A stretch of 32,027 nt of DNA from Candidatus Parabeggiatoa sp. nov. 2 (GCA_002085445.1 NBMI01000122.1:1-32027), one strand, 5' to 3'; shown: positions 7,713 to 15,749, counted from the first letter of the stretch. Numbers and translations: made by a program. The notes: generated from the sequence alone by a model not told the origin.

Positions 7713-7795
7713 GCGATAAAGCGCCTACTACAAACACTTAGGCGCTGAAGTGCTTACTACGAATACTTAGGCGCTAAAGCGCCTACTACAAACGA
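7713..7795 (-). repeat. three REP-like hairpin units
   Basis: GAGGCGATAAAGCGCC, AGGCGCTGAAGTGC and AGGCGCTAAAGCGCC each precede TACTACAAAC or TACTACGAAT. The block abuts the zeta-like fragment on one side and the WD40 pseudogene on the other, as if marking recombination joints. Confidence 0.8.
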
Positions 7796-7801
7796 CAAAG
7801 T

Positions 7802-8751
7802 GTTTATCTTAATTGGCTTGGTTTGCTTGAGCAATCGCACGTTCAGCATCACCGAGTTGCCAAGCCAGTTTAACGATATCAGGGCGGTGGTAGAAGGTTT
7901 TGTATTTGTAAGATTCAATGCCATAAGCTCTGTTGCCAATACGAACATTAGTATATTGCTCGCCATTTGGCGAAGCTGCATAGTAACCTTGAGGCATAAT
8001 GGCAACGCTTTCGTCATCCTTAAAACCGACCATTTGGAGAATTTCTTCACCGGTTTGAAGGTTCCATAAGCGTGTCGTGGCATCTCGACTGCCCGACAAC
8101 GCGGTTTTGCCATCGGGGGAAAACGCGACGGAAGTAACCGAATAGGAATGGCCGTCTAACGACTTGATGACGCGCCCAGTCTTAGGATTTGTGCTATAAA
8201 CCGATAATTATTAGACTATAGCTGTCAATCCGTTTACTCCCCAAATTCATTGTACTTTCTTAGTTCTTCTGAGTATCAGTTATTTGGACAGTGATTAAAG
8301 CCAACAGCATCAGCCGTTGGCTGATTGACGCGAGAGTCAATAGATTAGTTATTAGTATATCAAATTAATCACAGATTGTTATTAACTCGCTCCGTTGACG
8401 ACACGACATTAACTGAGAAATATTTTTGAAAAATCGGATTTCTAGAAACATAACTTCTCAAACGGAGTGAGTTTTTTGGGGGCCAGATTGTCATTTGAAT
8501 TGTTTCAAATTAGATAATGGCCCTATTTTTCAATCCTTTTTTATATACAATCCTTGTAATTACTACTAGCCCCTACGGACGCTAAAGTTTGAACAAGTTT
8601 TATCAATTTTATTAAAATTTGCTCTACAAAAATAACTAGGTTATTTTGTGACAAGCTTTAGGCGCTGCTTACTACAAACACTTAGGCGCTAAAGCGCCTA
8701 CTACAAACACTTAGGCGCTGAAGCGCCTACTACAAACGTACACACGTACAC
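7802..8751. repeat. shrunken direct copy of the 3193-6448 region
   Basis: Both copies begin at GTTTATCTTAATTGG and end at AAACGTACACACGTACAC. The original spans about 3.26 kb and this copy about 0.95 kb. Missing parts are most of the WD40 gene and its proximal leader, one GGGCCAT palindrome, and most hairpin units. The two copies are in the same orientation and bracket vapBC and the zeta-like remnant, so recombination between them could remove that cassette. Confidence 0.85.
7809..8180 (-). pseudogene. truncated copy of the WD40 protein C-terminus
   Basis: It encodes TGRVIKSLDG, one full WD40 repeat with divergence (GSRDATTRLWNL) and the C-terminal domain through QANQAN and the same TAA as the full gene. 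At 8180 the coding sequence is joined directly to sequence homologous to the upstream region of the full gene (around 5384), with stops in frame and no ATG. Substitutions relative to the full copy (for example GFKDDESV versus SFKDGEGV) show it is not a brand-new duplicate. Confidence 0.85.
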
Positions 8752-8994
8752 TATTTTAGCGCTTTAAACGGAATTTCTCTGGTGATATCACCGTTTGGTA
8801 ATTCATAATTAATAAATAATACCATTTCGATAAAAAACGTTTTCCATACCAAGCCGACGATTTTCTGCTTGAGCTTGACGGATAGCACGGTTGCCAATCC
8901 TTTTAAATTCAGCGGCTTGAATAAATAATTGCAAACTAAGTGATTGATGATTATTCATATAGCGCTTCACCACGCTGTTGAAATAAGATTTCAT
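8751..8994 (-). pseudogene. frameshifted small gene, 79-residue product if repaired
   Basis: The ATG at 8994 opens a helical, basic protein containing FKRIGNRAIRQAQAENRRLG and FYRNGIIY, then stops early. Removing one tandem ATTA near 8803-8815 restores IYYELPNGDITREIPFKALK and a TAG at 8753-8751, for 79 residues. The good continuation after repair strongly suggests a 4-base slippage duplication. I recall similar short proteins in cyanobacteria and related genomes near toxin-antitoxin genes, but I cannot name a function. Confidence 0.6.
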
Positions 8995-9009
8995 CGGTAA
9001 CAGTCAATT

Positions 9010-9175
9010 GGCTGAGAAATCCTATTTTTTGGAAAAATCGGATTTCTTTGACGAAACTGAGAAATCCTATTTTTTGCAAAAAAAATATTTGAGGTTTGGG
9101 TGGTACGGAAACTTCCGCCTGTACTAGAGAAACTGAGAAATCCGCTTTTTTGGAAAAATCGGATTTCTTTGACGT
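9010..9175. repeat. cluster of GAAATCC...GGATTTC hairpin repeats
   Basis: Copies start with CTGAGAAATCC at 9012, 9057 and 9132. Two run through TTTTTTGGAAAAATCGG to ATTTCTTTGACG. The middle copy is disrupted after TTTTTTGCAAAA. Relatives occur at about 5607-5634, 8415-8450, 26321-26351, 26405-26440, 28950-28975 and 30463-30493. Confidence 0.75.
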
Positions 9176-9252
9176 TTAATGTAATGAATGCGATGATATT
9201 TTGAGCGATTTGCTCGTAGCACGTAACTATTTGTAAGAAGAATGCGATTAAA

Positions 9253-9552
9253 ATGAGACTGCCGTTAAATGCGATTACCAAAATACGCGAGGCTGCCAAA
9301 CATCATTTCGGCCCACAGGCTAAAGTGTGGTTATTTGGCTCTCGGGTTGATGACAATAAACGTGGTGGAGATATTGATCTCTATGTCGAAGTGGATACCC
9401 CCATTTCTGATCGGCTCCTCAAAACTTGTAGAATGGATGCCGAAATTCAAATCGCCTTGGGAGAACAAAAGATTGATATTGTGGTATTCTCACCTAGGCA
9501 GCAACGATTGCGAATTCATGAAATTGCCAAACAAACTGGGGTTTTGTTATGA
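9253..9552 (+). CDS. MNT-type minimal nucleotidyltransferase (orphan)
   Basis: A 99-residue nucleotidyltransferase. The signature GSR...GGDIDLYVE gives Gly29-Ser30 and the metal-binding Asp40 and Asp42. MNT proteins of HEPN/MNT modules typically modify and neutralise a HEPN ribonuclease encoded next door. Here the stop overlaps an ATG (ATGA), as expected for a coupled partner, but that partner would read only Met-Asn-stop. The following 50 bases are a dispersed repeat also found near 20525-20577. The HEPN gene is therefore missing, probably displaced by repeat DNA. Confidence 0.8.
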   Translation: MRLPLNAITKIREAAKHHFGPQAKVWLFGSRVDDNKRGGDIDLYVEVDTPISDRLLKTCRMDAEIQIALGEQKIDIVVFSPRQQRLRIHEIAKQTGVLL

Positions 9553-9605
9553 ATTAAGGGTTAAATTGAATCTTATAAAATCAATAACTTATAAATCGTT
9601 CTTCA
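9553..9605 (+). repeat. GAATTAAGGGTT...ACTTATAAA dispersed repeat
   Basis: About 53 bp beginning immediately at the MNT stop match, with few differences, the reverse complement of roughly 20525-20575. Shared parts include GAATTAAGGGTT, ATTGAATC and ATCAAT.ACTTATAAA. The position suggests that it replaced the partner gene of the nucleotidyltransferase. Confidence 0.7.
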
Positions 9606-9690
9606 ACACAGAGGCACGGAGTTACACAGAGTTTCACAGAGAATATAACTCTGTGAGACTCTGTGGTACTCTGTGGACTCCGTGTTGAAA
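9602..9690. repeat. long inverted repeat of CTCTGTG/CACAGAG units
   Basis: The left arm TTCAACACAGAGGCACGG... (9602-9641) is the imperfect reverse complement of the right arm ending GACTCCGTGTTGAA (9650-9690), with a loop of about 8 bases. It is the complete form of half elements at 1003-1048 and 1806-1843. Similar CACAGAG-type repeats are common in environmental bacterial genomes. It lies 48 bp upstream of the symporter start. Confidence 0.8.
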
Positions 9691-9738
9691 AATTTAAGTC
9701 GATTGATTTTTTTTTACTCATACTGCTTCACAAACACA

Positions 9739-11493
9739 ATGGAACTTCAAATACTCGATTGGTTAATTATTGTTTTGTTTTTAGTGCTGATATTGGGTAT
9801 AGGGTTAACTTATACCAAGCAAGCCGGTAAAAATATCGAAAGTTTTTTCTTGGGCGGACGAAATTTACCGTGGTGGATAGCTGGCACTTCTATGGTGGCG
9901 ACAACGTTTGCGGCCGATACACCGCTGTTAATCACCGAATTAGTGGCTAAAAACGGTGTCAGTGGTAATTGGCTGTGGTGGAATGGCTTAATTGGCGGCA
10001 TGTTGGCGACTTTCTTTTTTGCCAAGTTTTGGCGCAAAGCCAATATTATTACTGATGTTGAGTTGACGGAATTGCGCTATTCGGGCAAACCGGCGGCCTT
10101 TTTGCGCGGCTTTAAGGCGGTTTATTTGGGCATTTTTATGAACGCCGTCATTATCGCGTGGGTGAATGTAGCGTTGGGTGCGCTGTTACACATTTTTTTT
10201 AATATTCCAGAAGAGCAACTGATTTTTTATCTTGCCGGTGCGATGTTTTTGGTAATGATTTACTCCAGTCTCTCCGGCTTATTGGGCATAGCGATCACGG
10301 ATTTTATCCAATTTATTGTCGCTATGACGGGTTGTATTGTGCTTGCCTTCGTGGTTGTTGGCTCTGAACAAATCGGTGGGATTGCCGGCTTACAAGAAAA
10401 ACTGCCGGCTGCCACCTTTGACTTTTTTCCTGCCCTTGAGTTTTCCACCCAATCACTTGCCGAAACGACTCAAGTGTTAAGTATTGGTTTTGCAACCTTT
10501 CTTGCCTTTGTGGCCGTACAATGGTGGGCGAGTTGGTATCCGGGTGCGGAGCCGGGGGGCGGTGGCTACGTTGCTCAGCGTATGATGAGTGCTAAAAACG
10601 AGGATCATGCGATTAAGGCCACTCTATTTTTTCAAATCGCCCATTATGCGTTGAGGCCTTGGCCGTGGATTTTGGTTGGACTCTGTGCCCTTGTGCTTTA
10701 TCCCGATTTACCTGAGGCCGACAAAAAATTGGGCTACGCGCTGGCGATGAAAGAGTTTTTGCCCACCGGCCTAAAAGGCCTATTATTAGTGGCGTTTTTT
10801 GCGGCTTACATGAGTACCATTTCTACGCAATTAAACTGGGGCACTAGTTATATTGTTAACGACTTATATAGCCGTTTTATCCGCCCCGAGGCGACGCAAA
10901 AACAATTAGTTCTGGCTTCTCGTATTAGTACATTCTTATTAATGCTCGTGGCGCTGATAGTGACTTCGCAAATCCAAACTTTGGAGAGTGCATTCAAATT
11001 TATGATTGAATGCGGTGCTGGTTTGGGAGCGGTGTTGATATTGCGGTGGTATTGGTGGCGCATCAATGCCTGGAGTGAAATTGTGGCGACGGTTGCGCCG
11101 TTTGTCGTTTTTACGATAACGAAATTTTATCTTGAGTTGGCATTTCCTTATAGCTTATTTGTTACCGTCGGCTTTACAACGGTGGCTTGGCTGATAGCGA
11201 CTTTGGTGACTCAACCCACTGATTTACAGGTGCTGAAAAAATTTTATAGCCGCATTCAACCCGAAGGTTTTTGGCAGCCGGTGGCTAAGCACTTGGATGT
11301 TAGTGCCAAAAAATCCAATTTGCCGCAATTGTTTGCATGTTGGCTATTGGGCATTGGGTTGGGCTACGCCGGTTTATTTGGTTTGGGCGCACTGATTTTT
11401 GCGGATTGGCAGGGGGCAATGATTTATGGTGTCGTTATAATCGTTTGTGCGTTGGGCATTAATTGGCTTTTGAAACGTACTGAACTTCTTTAA
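9739..11493 (+). CDS. sodium:solute symporter family protein
   Basis: A 584-residue polytopic inner-membrane protein of the sodium/solute symporter (SSS) family. About 14 hydrophobic segments are visible. Family features include ESFFLGGRNLPWWIAGTSMV near residues 35-55, TLLITEL-like residues and the AAYMSTISTQLNWG segment on the helix that lines the sodium site. The substrate cannot be read from sequence. The ATG at 9739 is chosen because the 22 codons upstream in frame come from the CTCTGTG repeat. No strong ribosome-binding site is visible. It stands alone between repeats. Confidence 0.85.
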   Translation: MELQILDWLIIVLFLVLILGIGLTYTKQAGKNIESFFLGGRNLPWWIAGTSMVATTFAADTPLLITELVAKNGVSGNWLWWNGLIGGMLATFFFAKFWRKANIITDVELTELRYSGKPAAFLRGFKAVYLGIFMNAVIIAWVNVALGALLHIFFNIPEEQLIFYLAGAMFLVMIYSSLSGLLGIAITDFIQFIVAMTGCIVLAFVVVGSEQIGGIAGLQEKLPAATFDFFPALEFSTQSLAETTQVLSIGFATFLAFVAVQWWASWYPGAEPGGGGYVAQRMMSAKNEDHAIKATLFFQIAHYALRPWPWILVGLCALVLYPDLPEADKKLGYALAMKEFLPTGLKGLLLVAFFAAYMSTISTQLNWGTSYIVNDLYSRFIRPEATQKQLVLASRISTFLLMLVALIVTSQIQTLESAFKFMIECGAGLGAVLILRWYWWRINAWSEIVATVAPFVVFTITKFYLELAFPYSLFVTVGFTTVAWLIATLVTQPTDLQVLKKFYSRIQPEGFWQPVAKHLDVSAKKSNLPQLFACWLLGIGLGYAGLFGLGALIFADWQGAMIYGVVIIVCALGINWLLKRTELL

Positions 11494-11695
11494 TTTACCC
11501 TATCCCAACACCATTGCCATTGAGCAAAAGCCTTGGCTTTTGCCAAGGCATCGATAGCAAAATTCTATGCACACAAATCGTTCGTAGGGGGCCGGTAAGC
11601 GGGCCGCAAAGACTTGAAAAATGTACCGCCCGCTTGCCTTCTACCGAAAGCGCGTCAATCGTGATAAAAATCAAAGACTTTAAAATTTATGTGCA
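11494..11695. other. non-coding sequence after the symporter
   Basis: No credible gene. An AAAAGCCTTGGCTTTTGCC hairpin-like segment (11525-11545) sits about 30 bp after the stop and might help end transcription. Confidence 0.4.
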
Positions 11696-11873
11696 TAGAG
11701 TCGCCTCGATAGAGGGGCCAGGGGGTGTTGGGGGTGTTATGGGAAGTCAATAAAAACAATAGGATACGTCGGTGCTAAAAATAGATTGACTCACCTCAAT
11801 AGAGGGGCCGTGGGGGTGTTGGGGGTGTTTTTAAAAGTCAATAAAAACAATGGGATACGTTGGCGCTAAAAAA
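11696..11873. repeat. two adjacent copies of a roughly 85-bp repeat
   Basis: Each copy has CTC.ATAGAGGGGCC, GGGGGTGTTGGGGGTGTT, AAGTCAATAAAAACAAT.GG and ATACGT.GG.GCTAAAAA. They are at about 11696-11781 and 11788-11873 and differ by scattered substitutions. The AGTCAATAAAAA portion recurs at 12747. Confidence 0.8.
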
Positions 11874-11900
11874 AAAAATCAACTTTGTTAAAAAAAAGGC

Positions 11901-11929
11901 TTGACTTAATTTTCAGTCCACTTTAGAAT
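11901..11929 (+). promoter_or_regulatory. sigma70-type promoter of tRNA-Phe
   Basis: TTGACT (11901-11906) and TAGAAT (11924-11929) are separated by exactly 17 bases, and the G of the mature tRNA lies 14 bases after the -10 box. The 5' leader must therefore be very short. Confidence 0.8.
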
Positions 11930-11942
11930 GCGCACCTCTTTT

Positions 11943-12015
11943 GGCCGGATAGCTCAGTTGGTAGAGCAGTAGACTGAAAATCTGCGTGTCCCGTGTTCGA
12001 TTCACGGTCCGGCCA
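11943..12015 (+). tRNA. tRNA-Phe (GAA)
   Basis: A complete cloverleaf: acceptor GGCCGGA/TCCGGCC, D arm GCTC AGTTGGTA GAGC, anticodon stem GTAGA/TCTGC with loop CTGAAAA (anticodon GAA), and T arm CCGTG TTCGATT CACGG. The discriminator is A. The following bases are CAATC, so the CCA end is not encoded and must be added enzymatically. Confidence 0.97.
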
Positions 12016-12112
12016 CAATCATCAATCACTGACATCATTTATCTCTCCCCTCCTCATTTTCCTTCAGTTTTCCCGACATTTTCCTCTCAAATAACCACTC
12101 TCCAAGATTTAA

Positions 12113-12145
12113 AAAAATCCGATGTCTTAAAGACATCGGATTTTT
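12113..12145 (+). terminator. hairpin with T run, possible tRNA terminator (copy 1)
   Basis: AAAAATCCGATGTC pairs perfectly with GACATCGGATTTTT across a TTAAA loop. It is about 100 bases after tRNA-Phe. The same element recurs at 12279-12311, both followed by AGCACG, so it is also a dispersed repeat. Confidence 0.65.
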
Positions 12146-12152
12146 AGCACGT

Positions 12153-12183
12153 ATGAATCGGAAGTCTCTTACGGAGTTTTAAA
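12153..12183 (+). repeat. duplicate of the SDR gene leader
   Basis: ATGAATCGGAAGTCTCTTAC followed by GGAGTTTTAAA differs by one base from 13098-13128, which carries the ribosome-binding site of the SDR gene. No gene follows here. Confidence 0.75.
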
Positions 12184-12205
12184 TATTAGCAAAGCTACCC
12201 TTCGG

Positions 12206-12277
12206 TTCACAATTCACAATTCGTTTACGTCACAATTCGTTTACGTCACAATTCGTTTACGTCACAATTCACAATTC
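12206..12277 (+). repeat. CACAATTCGTTTACGT tandem repeat
   Basis: Three 16-bp CACAATTCGTTTACGT units are flanked by extra CACAATT heptamers on each side. It is non-coding. Confidence 0.8.
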
Positions 12278-12278
12278 A

Positions 12279-12311
12279 AAAAATCCGATGTCTTAAAGAC
12301 ATCGGATTTTT
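12279..12311 (+). terminator. hairpin with T run (copy 2)
   Basis: The stem, TTAAA loop and T run are identical to 12113-12145. As it follows no gene closely, repeat propagation is at least as likely as a terminator role here. Confidence 0.5.
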
Positions 12312-12423
12312 AGCACGCCCTATCTTGGACTCCTTCGTCGAGTTAATTGGGCCTTTTCTTTGCTCGTCCAAGATAAATCTTGGACTCCTGACTCTGGTAT
12401 AAATAATAATAGGGAGGGCAATT

Positions 12424-12677
12424 ATGCTATTTTTTTTCAAAGTTCGGGTTGAACCCAAAGAAATGTCCTTAGATGAGTTGTGGGACATTTGGGAAAAGGA
12501 AGCTGAAGTTGGGCTGAGTGCTAAAGAGGCTGGTATTTGGATGTAGAGTCTCACGACGAATTGGATCGGATATTGATGAGTGCCCTGCCGATGGCGCATT
12601 ATATTGAGTTGGAAGAAATTGCGCCAATACGTCCGTATGAAGCCTTTGCAGAAGATGTGAAGAAGCGTTGGAAGTAA
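12424..12677 (+). pseudogene. muconolactone isomerase-like protein, internal deletion
   Basis: A strong GGGAGGG precedes the ATG by six bases. The frame reads MLFFFKVRVEPKEMSLDELW and on to KEAGIWM before TAG at 12546. In another frame, from GATGTAGAG, it continues DVESHDELDRILMSALPMAH and on to AFAEDVKKRWK with TAA at 12677. Both halves match the start and end of small ferredoxin-like proteins of the muconolactone delta-isomerase superfamily. About 20 codons between them are lost and the frame is shifted. The intact family is about 95 residues. The lesion probably abolishes function. Confidence 0.75.
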
Positions 12678-12687
12678 GGATACTGCA

Positions 12688-12789
12688 TAGTACAACGGAT
12701 ACGCTTTCCGAAACGGATTTTTTATCGGCTTCATTTTCGGATTGAAAGTCAATAAAAATAACCAAACGGGTCAATTTTTATTTTCACCC
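12688..12789 (-). repeat. inverted partner of 14109-14208
   Basis: The reverse complement of this segment (GGGTGAAAATAAAAATTGAC ... AAATGAAGCCGATAAAAA ... CGTATCCGTTGTACTA) aligns along about 100 bases with 14109-14208, with few differences. The pair brackets the SDR gene in inverted orientation. Confidence 0.8.
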
Positions 12790-13097
12790 GCATCTGTACA
12801 TTCCGTAGATATTGGAAAAAATAGCCTTCCCCGCCTAGAGATCAATCTCTAGGCTAAAAGCTTAAGTACCCTAAAGGGTACTGGCAATCAATGGGTAAGT
12901 GGATAAACAAAATAACGAGCGGCTTGTGAGTCGCTAAAGCGACTACTACAAACCGTCACCAAAATTCTTAAAATTGGCGTTTCCCCAAGCAAATAAGGAT
13001 TGTACAAAGCGGCTAAAGAAACATTAGGTTTTTTTTGGGCCTCTTTGGTAGATTCACCCACTTGATGGAGTGCTATTTAAAACGTTTGTTAACATAA
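12790..13097. other. intergenic region before the SDR gene
   Basis: No credible gene. It holds a hairpin GCCTAGAGAT...ATCTCTAGGC (12827-12854), a smaller AGTACCCTAAAGGGTACT hairpin (12866-12883), and a REP-like AGTCGCTAAAGCGACT with ACTACAAAC tail (12929-12953). The last is part of a longer match (from CGGCTTGTGAGTCGC) to 21395-21440. Confidence 0.65.
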
Positions 13098-13128
13098 ATG
13101 AATCGGGAGTCTCTTACGGAGTTTTAAA

Positions 13129-13881
13129 ATGTCTCAAACAACCATGCCTTTGGCGGGCAAAGTCGCACTGATAACTGGCGGTAGCCGAGGAATTGGCGCT
13201 GCCATTTGTAAGCGGCTGGCAAGCAGTGGCGCTAATATTGTCTTAACTTATGCCAATTCGGCTGAGTCAGCCAACAATGTCGTTCAAGCCTGTCAGTCAC
13301 ACAAGGTGTCTGCGAAAGCCATACAAGCTGACGTGGGCAATGTCGAAGCCAATAGAAAAGTCGTGGAACAGGTCGTTCAAGACTCTGGACAAATTGACAT
13401 TCTCGTCAATAACGCCGCCATTTTTCCGGTCATCGATCTATTCGAGGTGACTGAAAAAGACTTTGACGAAAGTCTCAATATCAACCAGCGGGGCGTTTTC
13501 TTCCTTACACAAGCCGCTGCCAAGCATATGCCAAAAGGAGGCCGAATTATCAATATCGGCAGTATTTTTGGTGAAAGCGTACCTTATCCAAATCTCTCCC
13601 TCTACTCAATGACCAAATTCGCTGTGGCCGGTTTAACCCGTGCTTGGGCGCGTGATCTGGCCGCCCGTGGAATAACGGTCAATTGCATCCAGCCTGGGCC
13701 TATCCATACCGATCTGAATCCAGAGGACGGTGAATTAGCGAAAGTGCTATTACCTCGCTCACCGGTTGGGCGTTATGGCCGCGTTGAAGAAATTGCTGAA
13801 ATGGTCGCTTATCTGGTTGGGCCCAATACTGACAACGTTACTGGGGCTATTATCAATAACGATGGTGGCTGGAACGCTTAA
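13129..13881 (+). CDS. SDR-family oxidoreductase (FabG/BdcA-like)
   Basis: A 250-residue classical short-chain dehydrogenase/reductase, full length. The NAD(P)-binding TGGSRGIG is at residues 16-23, NNAA at 94-97, Asn118, and the catalytic Ser145, Tyr159 and Lys163 (YSMTK). The segment QPGPIHTDLNPEDG resembles 3-oxoacyl-ACP reductase-like SDRs, including the E. coli BdcA group; the substrate is unknown. GGAG lies about nine bases before the ATG in a leader that is duplicated at 12153. It is flanked by a 100-bp inverted repeat and interrupts the region where hisS would follow ispG in many relatives. Confidence 0.88.
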   Translation: MSQTTMPLAGKVALITGGSRGIGAAICKRLASSGANIVLTYANSAESANNVVQACQSHKVSAKAIQADVGNVEANRKVVEQVVQDSGQIDILVNNAAIFPVIDLFEVTEKDFDESLNINQRGVFFLTQAAAKHMPKGGRIINIGSIFGESVPYPNLSLYSMTKFAVAGLTRAWARDLAARGITVNCIQPGPIHTDLNPEDGELAKVLLPRSPVGRYGRVEEIAEMVAYLVGPNTDNVTGAIINNDGGWNA

Positions 13882-13884
13882 TTG

Positions 13885-13935
13885 TATTTATGGGAATTAA
13901 AAACCTCCGAGGTTTAACAAACTTCCGAGGTTTGC
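13885..13935 (+). terminator. possible terminator hairpins after SDR gene
   Basis: AAAACCTCCGAGGTTTAAC and ACTTCCGAGGTTT lie in tandem 10-50 bases after the stop. Each can fold, but neither has a clear T run, so the terminator role is tentative. The motif is also a common small repeat. Confidence 0.4.
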
Positions 13936-13961
13936 CTTGGGATTTTTATGAACAAGTATAC

Positions 13962-14456
13962 GGAACGAGCTAGCTTAAAAAGGGTGAAAATCAAATAATG
14001 GCCCGGAGAAACGATAAAGGCCTAAAACCGTTATTTAAGCCTTAAGGCTCAATTCGTTTATTTCACCAATTCGTTGTACTCTCAGTCTATACGGAACGCA
14101 CTTAAAAAGGGTGAAAATAAAAATTGACCCGTTTTGTTATTTTTATTGACTTTCAATCTGAAAATGAAGCCGATAAAAATCCGTTTATTTCGCGTATCCG
14201 TTGTACTATCAGTCTATATGGAACGAGCTTAAAAAGGGTGAAAATCAAATAATGGCCCTGAGAAACGATAAAGGGCTAAAACCGTTATTTAAGCCTTAAG
14301 GCTCAATTCGTTTATTTCACCAATTCGTTGTATTATCAGTCTATACGGAACGCACTTCAAAACCGTGAAAATTAAAATGGGCCAATAAGTGATTAAATTG
14401 TTTGTAAAATTAATCGCTTATAATTTTCATTTTTCATTTTTCATTTTTCATTAGTA
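13962..14456. repeat. composite repeat block CGGAACG...CATTAGTAT
   Basis: Two direct copies of a roughly 140-bp unit (13962-14103 and 14220-14354) share GGGTGAAAATCAAATAATGG, CCTTAAGGCTCAATTCG and CTATACGGAACGCACTT. They flank the inverted-repeat segment 14109-14208. A final part, with TTAATCGCTTATAA and then TTTTTCA heptamers ending ATTAGTAT, runs into the 3' end of ispG. Relatives of this last part are at 20985-21075, 25250-25364 and 30803-30915. Confidence 0.75.
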
Positions 14457-15561
14457 TAGGAATAACCCGTTGCCCGTCATTTTCTTGAGCAATATGCGCT
14501 CGTATCGCCCGTTCCAATTCATCCACTAACTCTTCATTTTTTACTTTGTGATCTGGTTTGCCACTGATATACAATAGATTATTCGGTGTGCCGCCGGTTA
14601 AACCAATATGCGCTTCTCGCGCTTCGCCGGGGCCATTCACGACACAGCCTATCACTGCCACATCCATTGGCTGCAAAATGTCTTCAAGGCGGTCTTCCAA
14701 TTCATTGACCGTTTTGATTACGTCAAAGTTTTGTCGTGAGCAAGAAGGACAAGCAATCAGGTTGATGCCTTTTTGACGGATATGTAGGCTTTTTAGAATG
14801 TCAAAACCGACTTTAATTTCTTCCACCGGATTGGCTGCCAATGAGACTCGGATAGTATCGCCAATACCTTCCGTTAACAGCATCCCTAAACCAATGGCCG
14901 ATTTGACGGCCCCAGAGCGAAAGCCGCCGGCTTCGGTGATGCCCAAATGTAGCGGTTGCTCAATCTGGGTGGCAAGCTTTCTATAGGCCGCGACAGTCAT
15001 AAACACTTCTGACGCTTTGAGGCTGATTTTAAAGTCGGGAAAGTTGAGTCTATCCAAAATATCAATATGGCGTAAGGCCGATTCAACTAAGGCCTCGGCG
15101 GTAGGTTCACCATATTTTTTTTGTAAGTCCTTTTCCAAGGAACCGGCATTGACACCGATACGAATGGGAATGCCTTTATCTTTGGCACTGTCTACTACCG
15201 CCCGCACTCTATCTTCGCGCCCAATGTTGCCTGGATTAATGCGTAAACAATCTACGCCCAATTCAGCCACTCTCTGGGCAATGCGATAGTCAAAATGAAT
15301 ATCCGCAACTAACGGAATATTAACGGATTTTTTAATCTGCCCAAAGGCCTCAGCGGCCTCTAGGGTAGGAACGGAAACGCGCACAATATCGGCCCCGGCA
15401 TTTTGCAAGGCCTTGATTTGTGCCACCGTGCCCGTCACATCACAAGTATTAGTATTGGTCATGCTTTGCACCGCTATCGGTGCGTCTCCACCCACCGCTA
15501 CCGTTCCAACATGAATTTGTCGAGAAGGACGGCGGGTGATTTTAAATTCAGATGGCATCAT
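14434..15561 (-). CDS. ispG: 4-hydroxy-3-methylbut-2-en-1-yl diphosphate synthase
   Basis: A 375-residue protein of the two-domain bacterial IspG type. It performs the penultimate step of the MEP isoprenoid pathway, reducing MEcPP to HMBPP with a [4Fe-4S] cluster. Cluster ligands are visible: CPSC (Cys271, Cys274), GCVVNGPGE (Cys306, Glu313). The N-terminal TIM-barrel shows [10 protein letters not shown] and [16 protein letters not shown] lies just before a double ATG, so I start at 15561 rather than the TTG at 15573. The last residues (LMKNEK) and the stop come from a dispersed TTTTCAT repeat, so the native C-terminus is slightly altered. hisS, which often follows, is absent. Confidence 0.95.
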   Translation of the reverse strand: MMPSEFKITRRPSRQIHVGTVAVGGDAPIAVQSMTNTNTCDVTGTVAQIKALQNAGADIVRVSVPTLEAAEAFGQIKKSVNIPLVADIHFDYRIAQRVAELGVDCLRINPGNIGREDRVRAVVDSAKDKGIPIRIGVNAGSLEKDLQKKYGEPTAEALVESALRHIDILDRLNFPDFKISLKASEVFMTVAAYRKLATQIEQPLHLGITEAGGFRSGAVKSAIGLGMLLTEGIGDTIRVSLAANPVEEIKVGFDILKSLHIRQKGINLIACPSCSRQNFDVIKTVNELEDRLEDILQPMDVAVIGCVVNGPGEAREAHIGLTGGTPNNLLYISGKPDHKVKNEELVDELERAIRAHIAQENDGQRVIPILMKNEK

Positions 15562-15635
15562 GGCTTCTCTCAATGTACGTTGGAGTACTACGCTTGCCGC
15601 TTTGTACGAACAAATAGGTGCGTTGGAGTTGGATA

Positions 15636-15690
15636 TTTCCTGGGGCGTTGCCCCAGGCTATATTAATCTCGCCCCGTTGGGGCTTGAAGG
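15636..15690. repeat. GCCCC/GGGGC dispersed repeat copy
   Basis: GGGGCGTTGCCCCAGG, CTATATTAATCTCGCC and CCGTTGGGGCTTGAAGG match, in opposite orientation, the repeat at 271-318. It lies between rodZ and ispG. Confidence 0.8.
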
Positions 15691-15749
15691 TAGTTACTTA
15701 AGTTATGAAAGGTTTCTCAAAAAGTCCAATTTGTTCTCTTTTTGAGTAT

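Noticed and set aside
9673..9738. Upstream extension of the symporter by 22 codons
   Set aside because: The extra codons are encoded by the CTCTGTG inverted repeat and add no family-like sequence.
12276..12774. Minus-strand frames of 101-158 codons
   Set aside because: They lie opposite the muconolactone-isomerase-like halves and across dispersed repeats. The plus-strand reading has family similarity and a strong ribosome-binding site.
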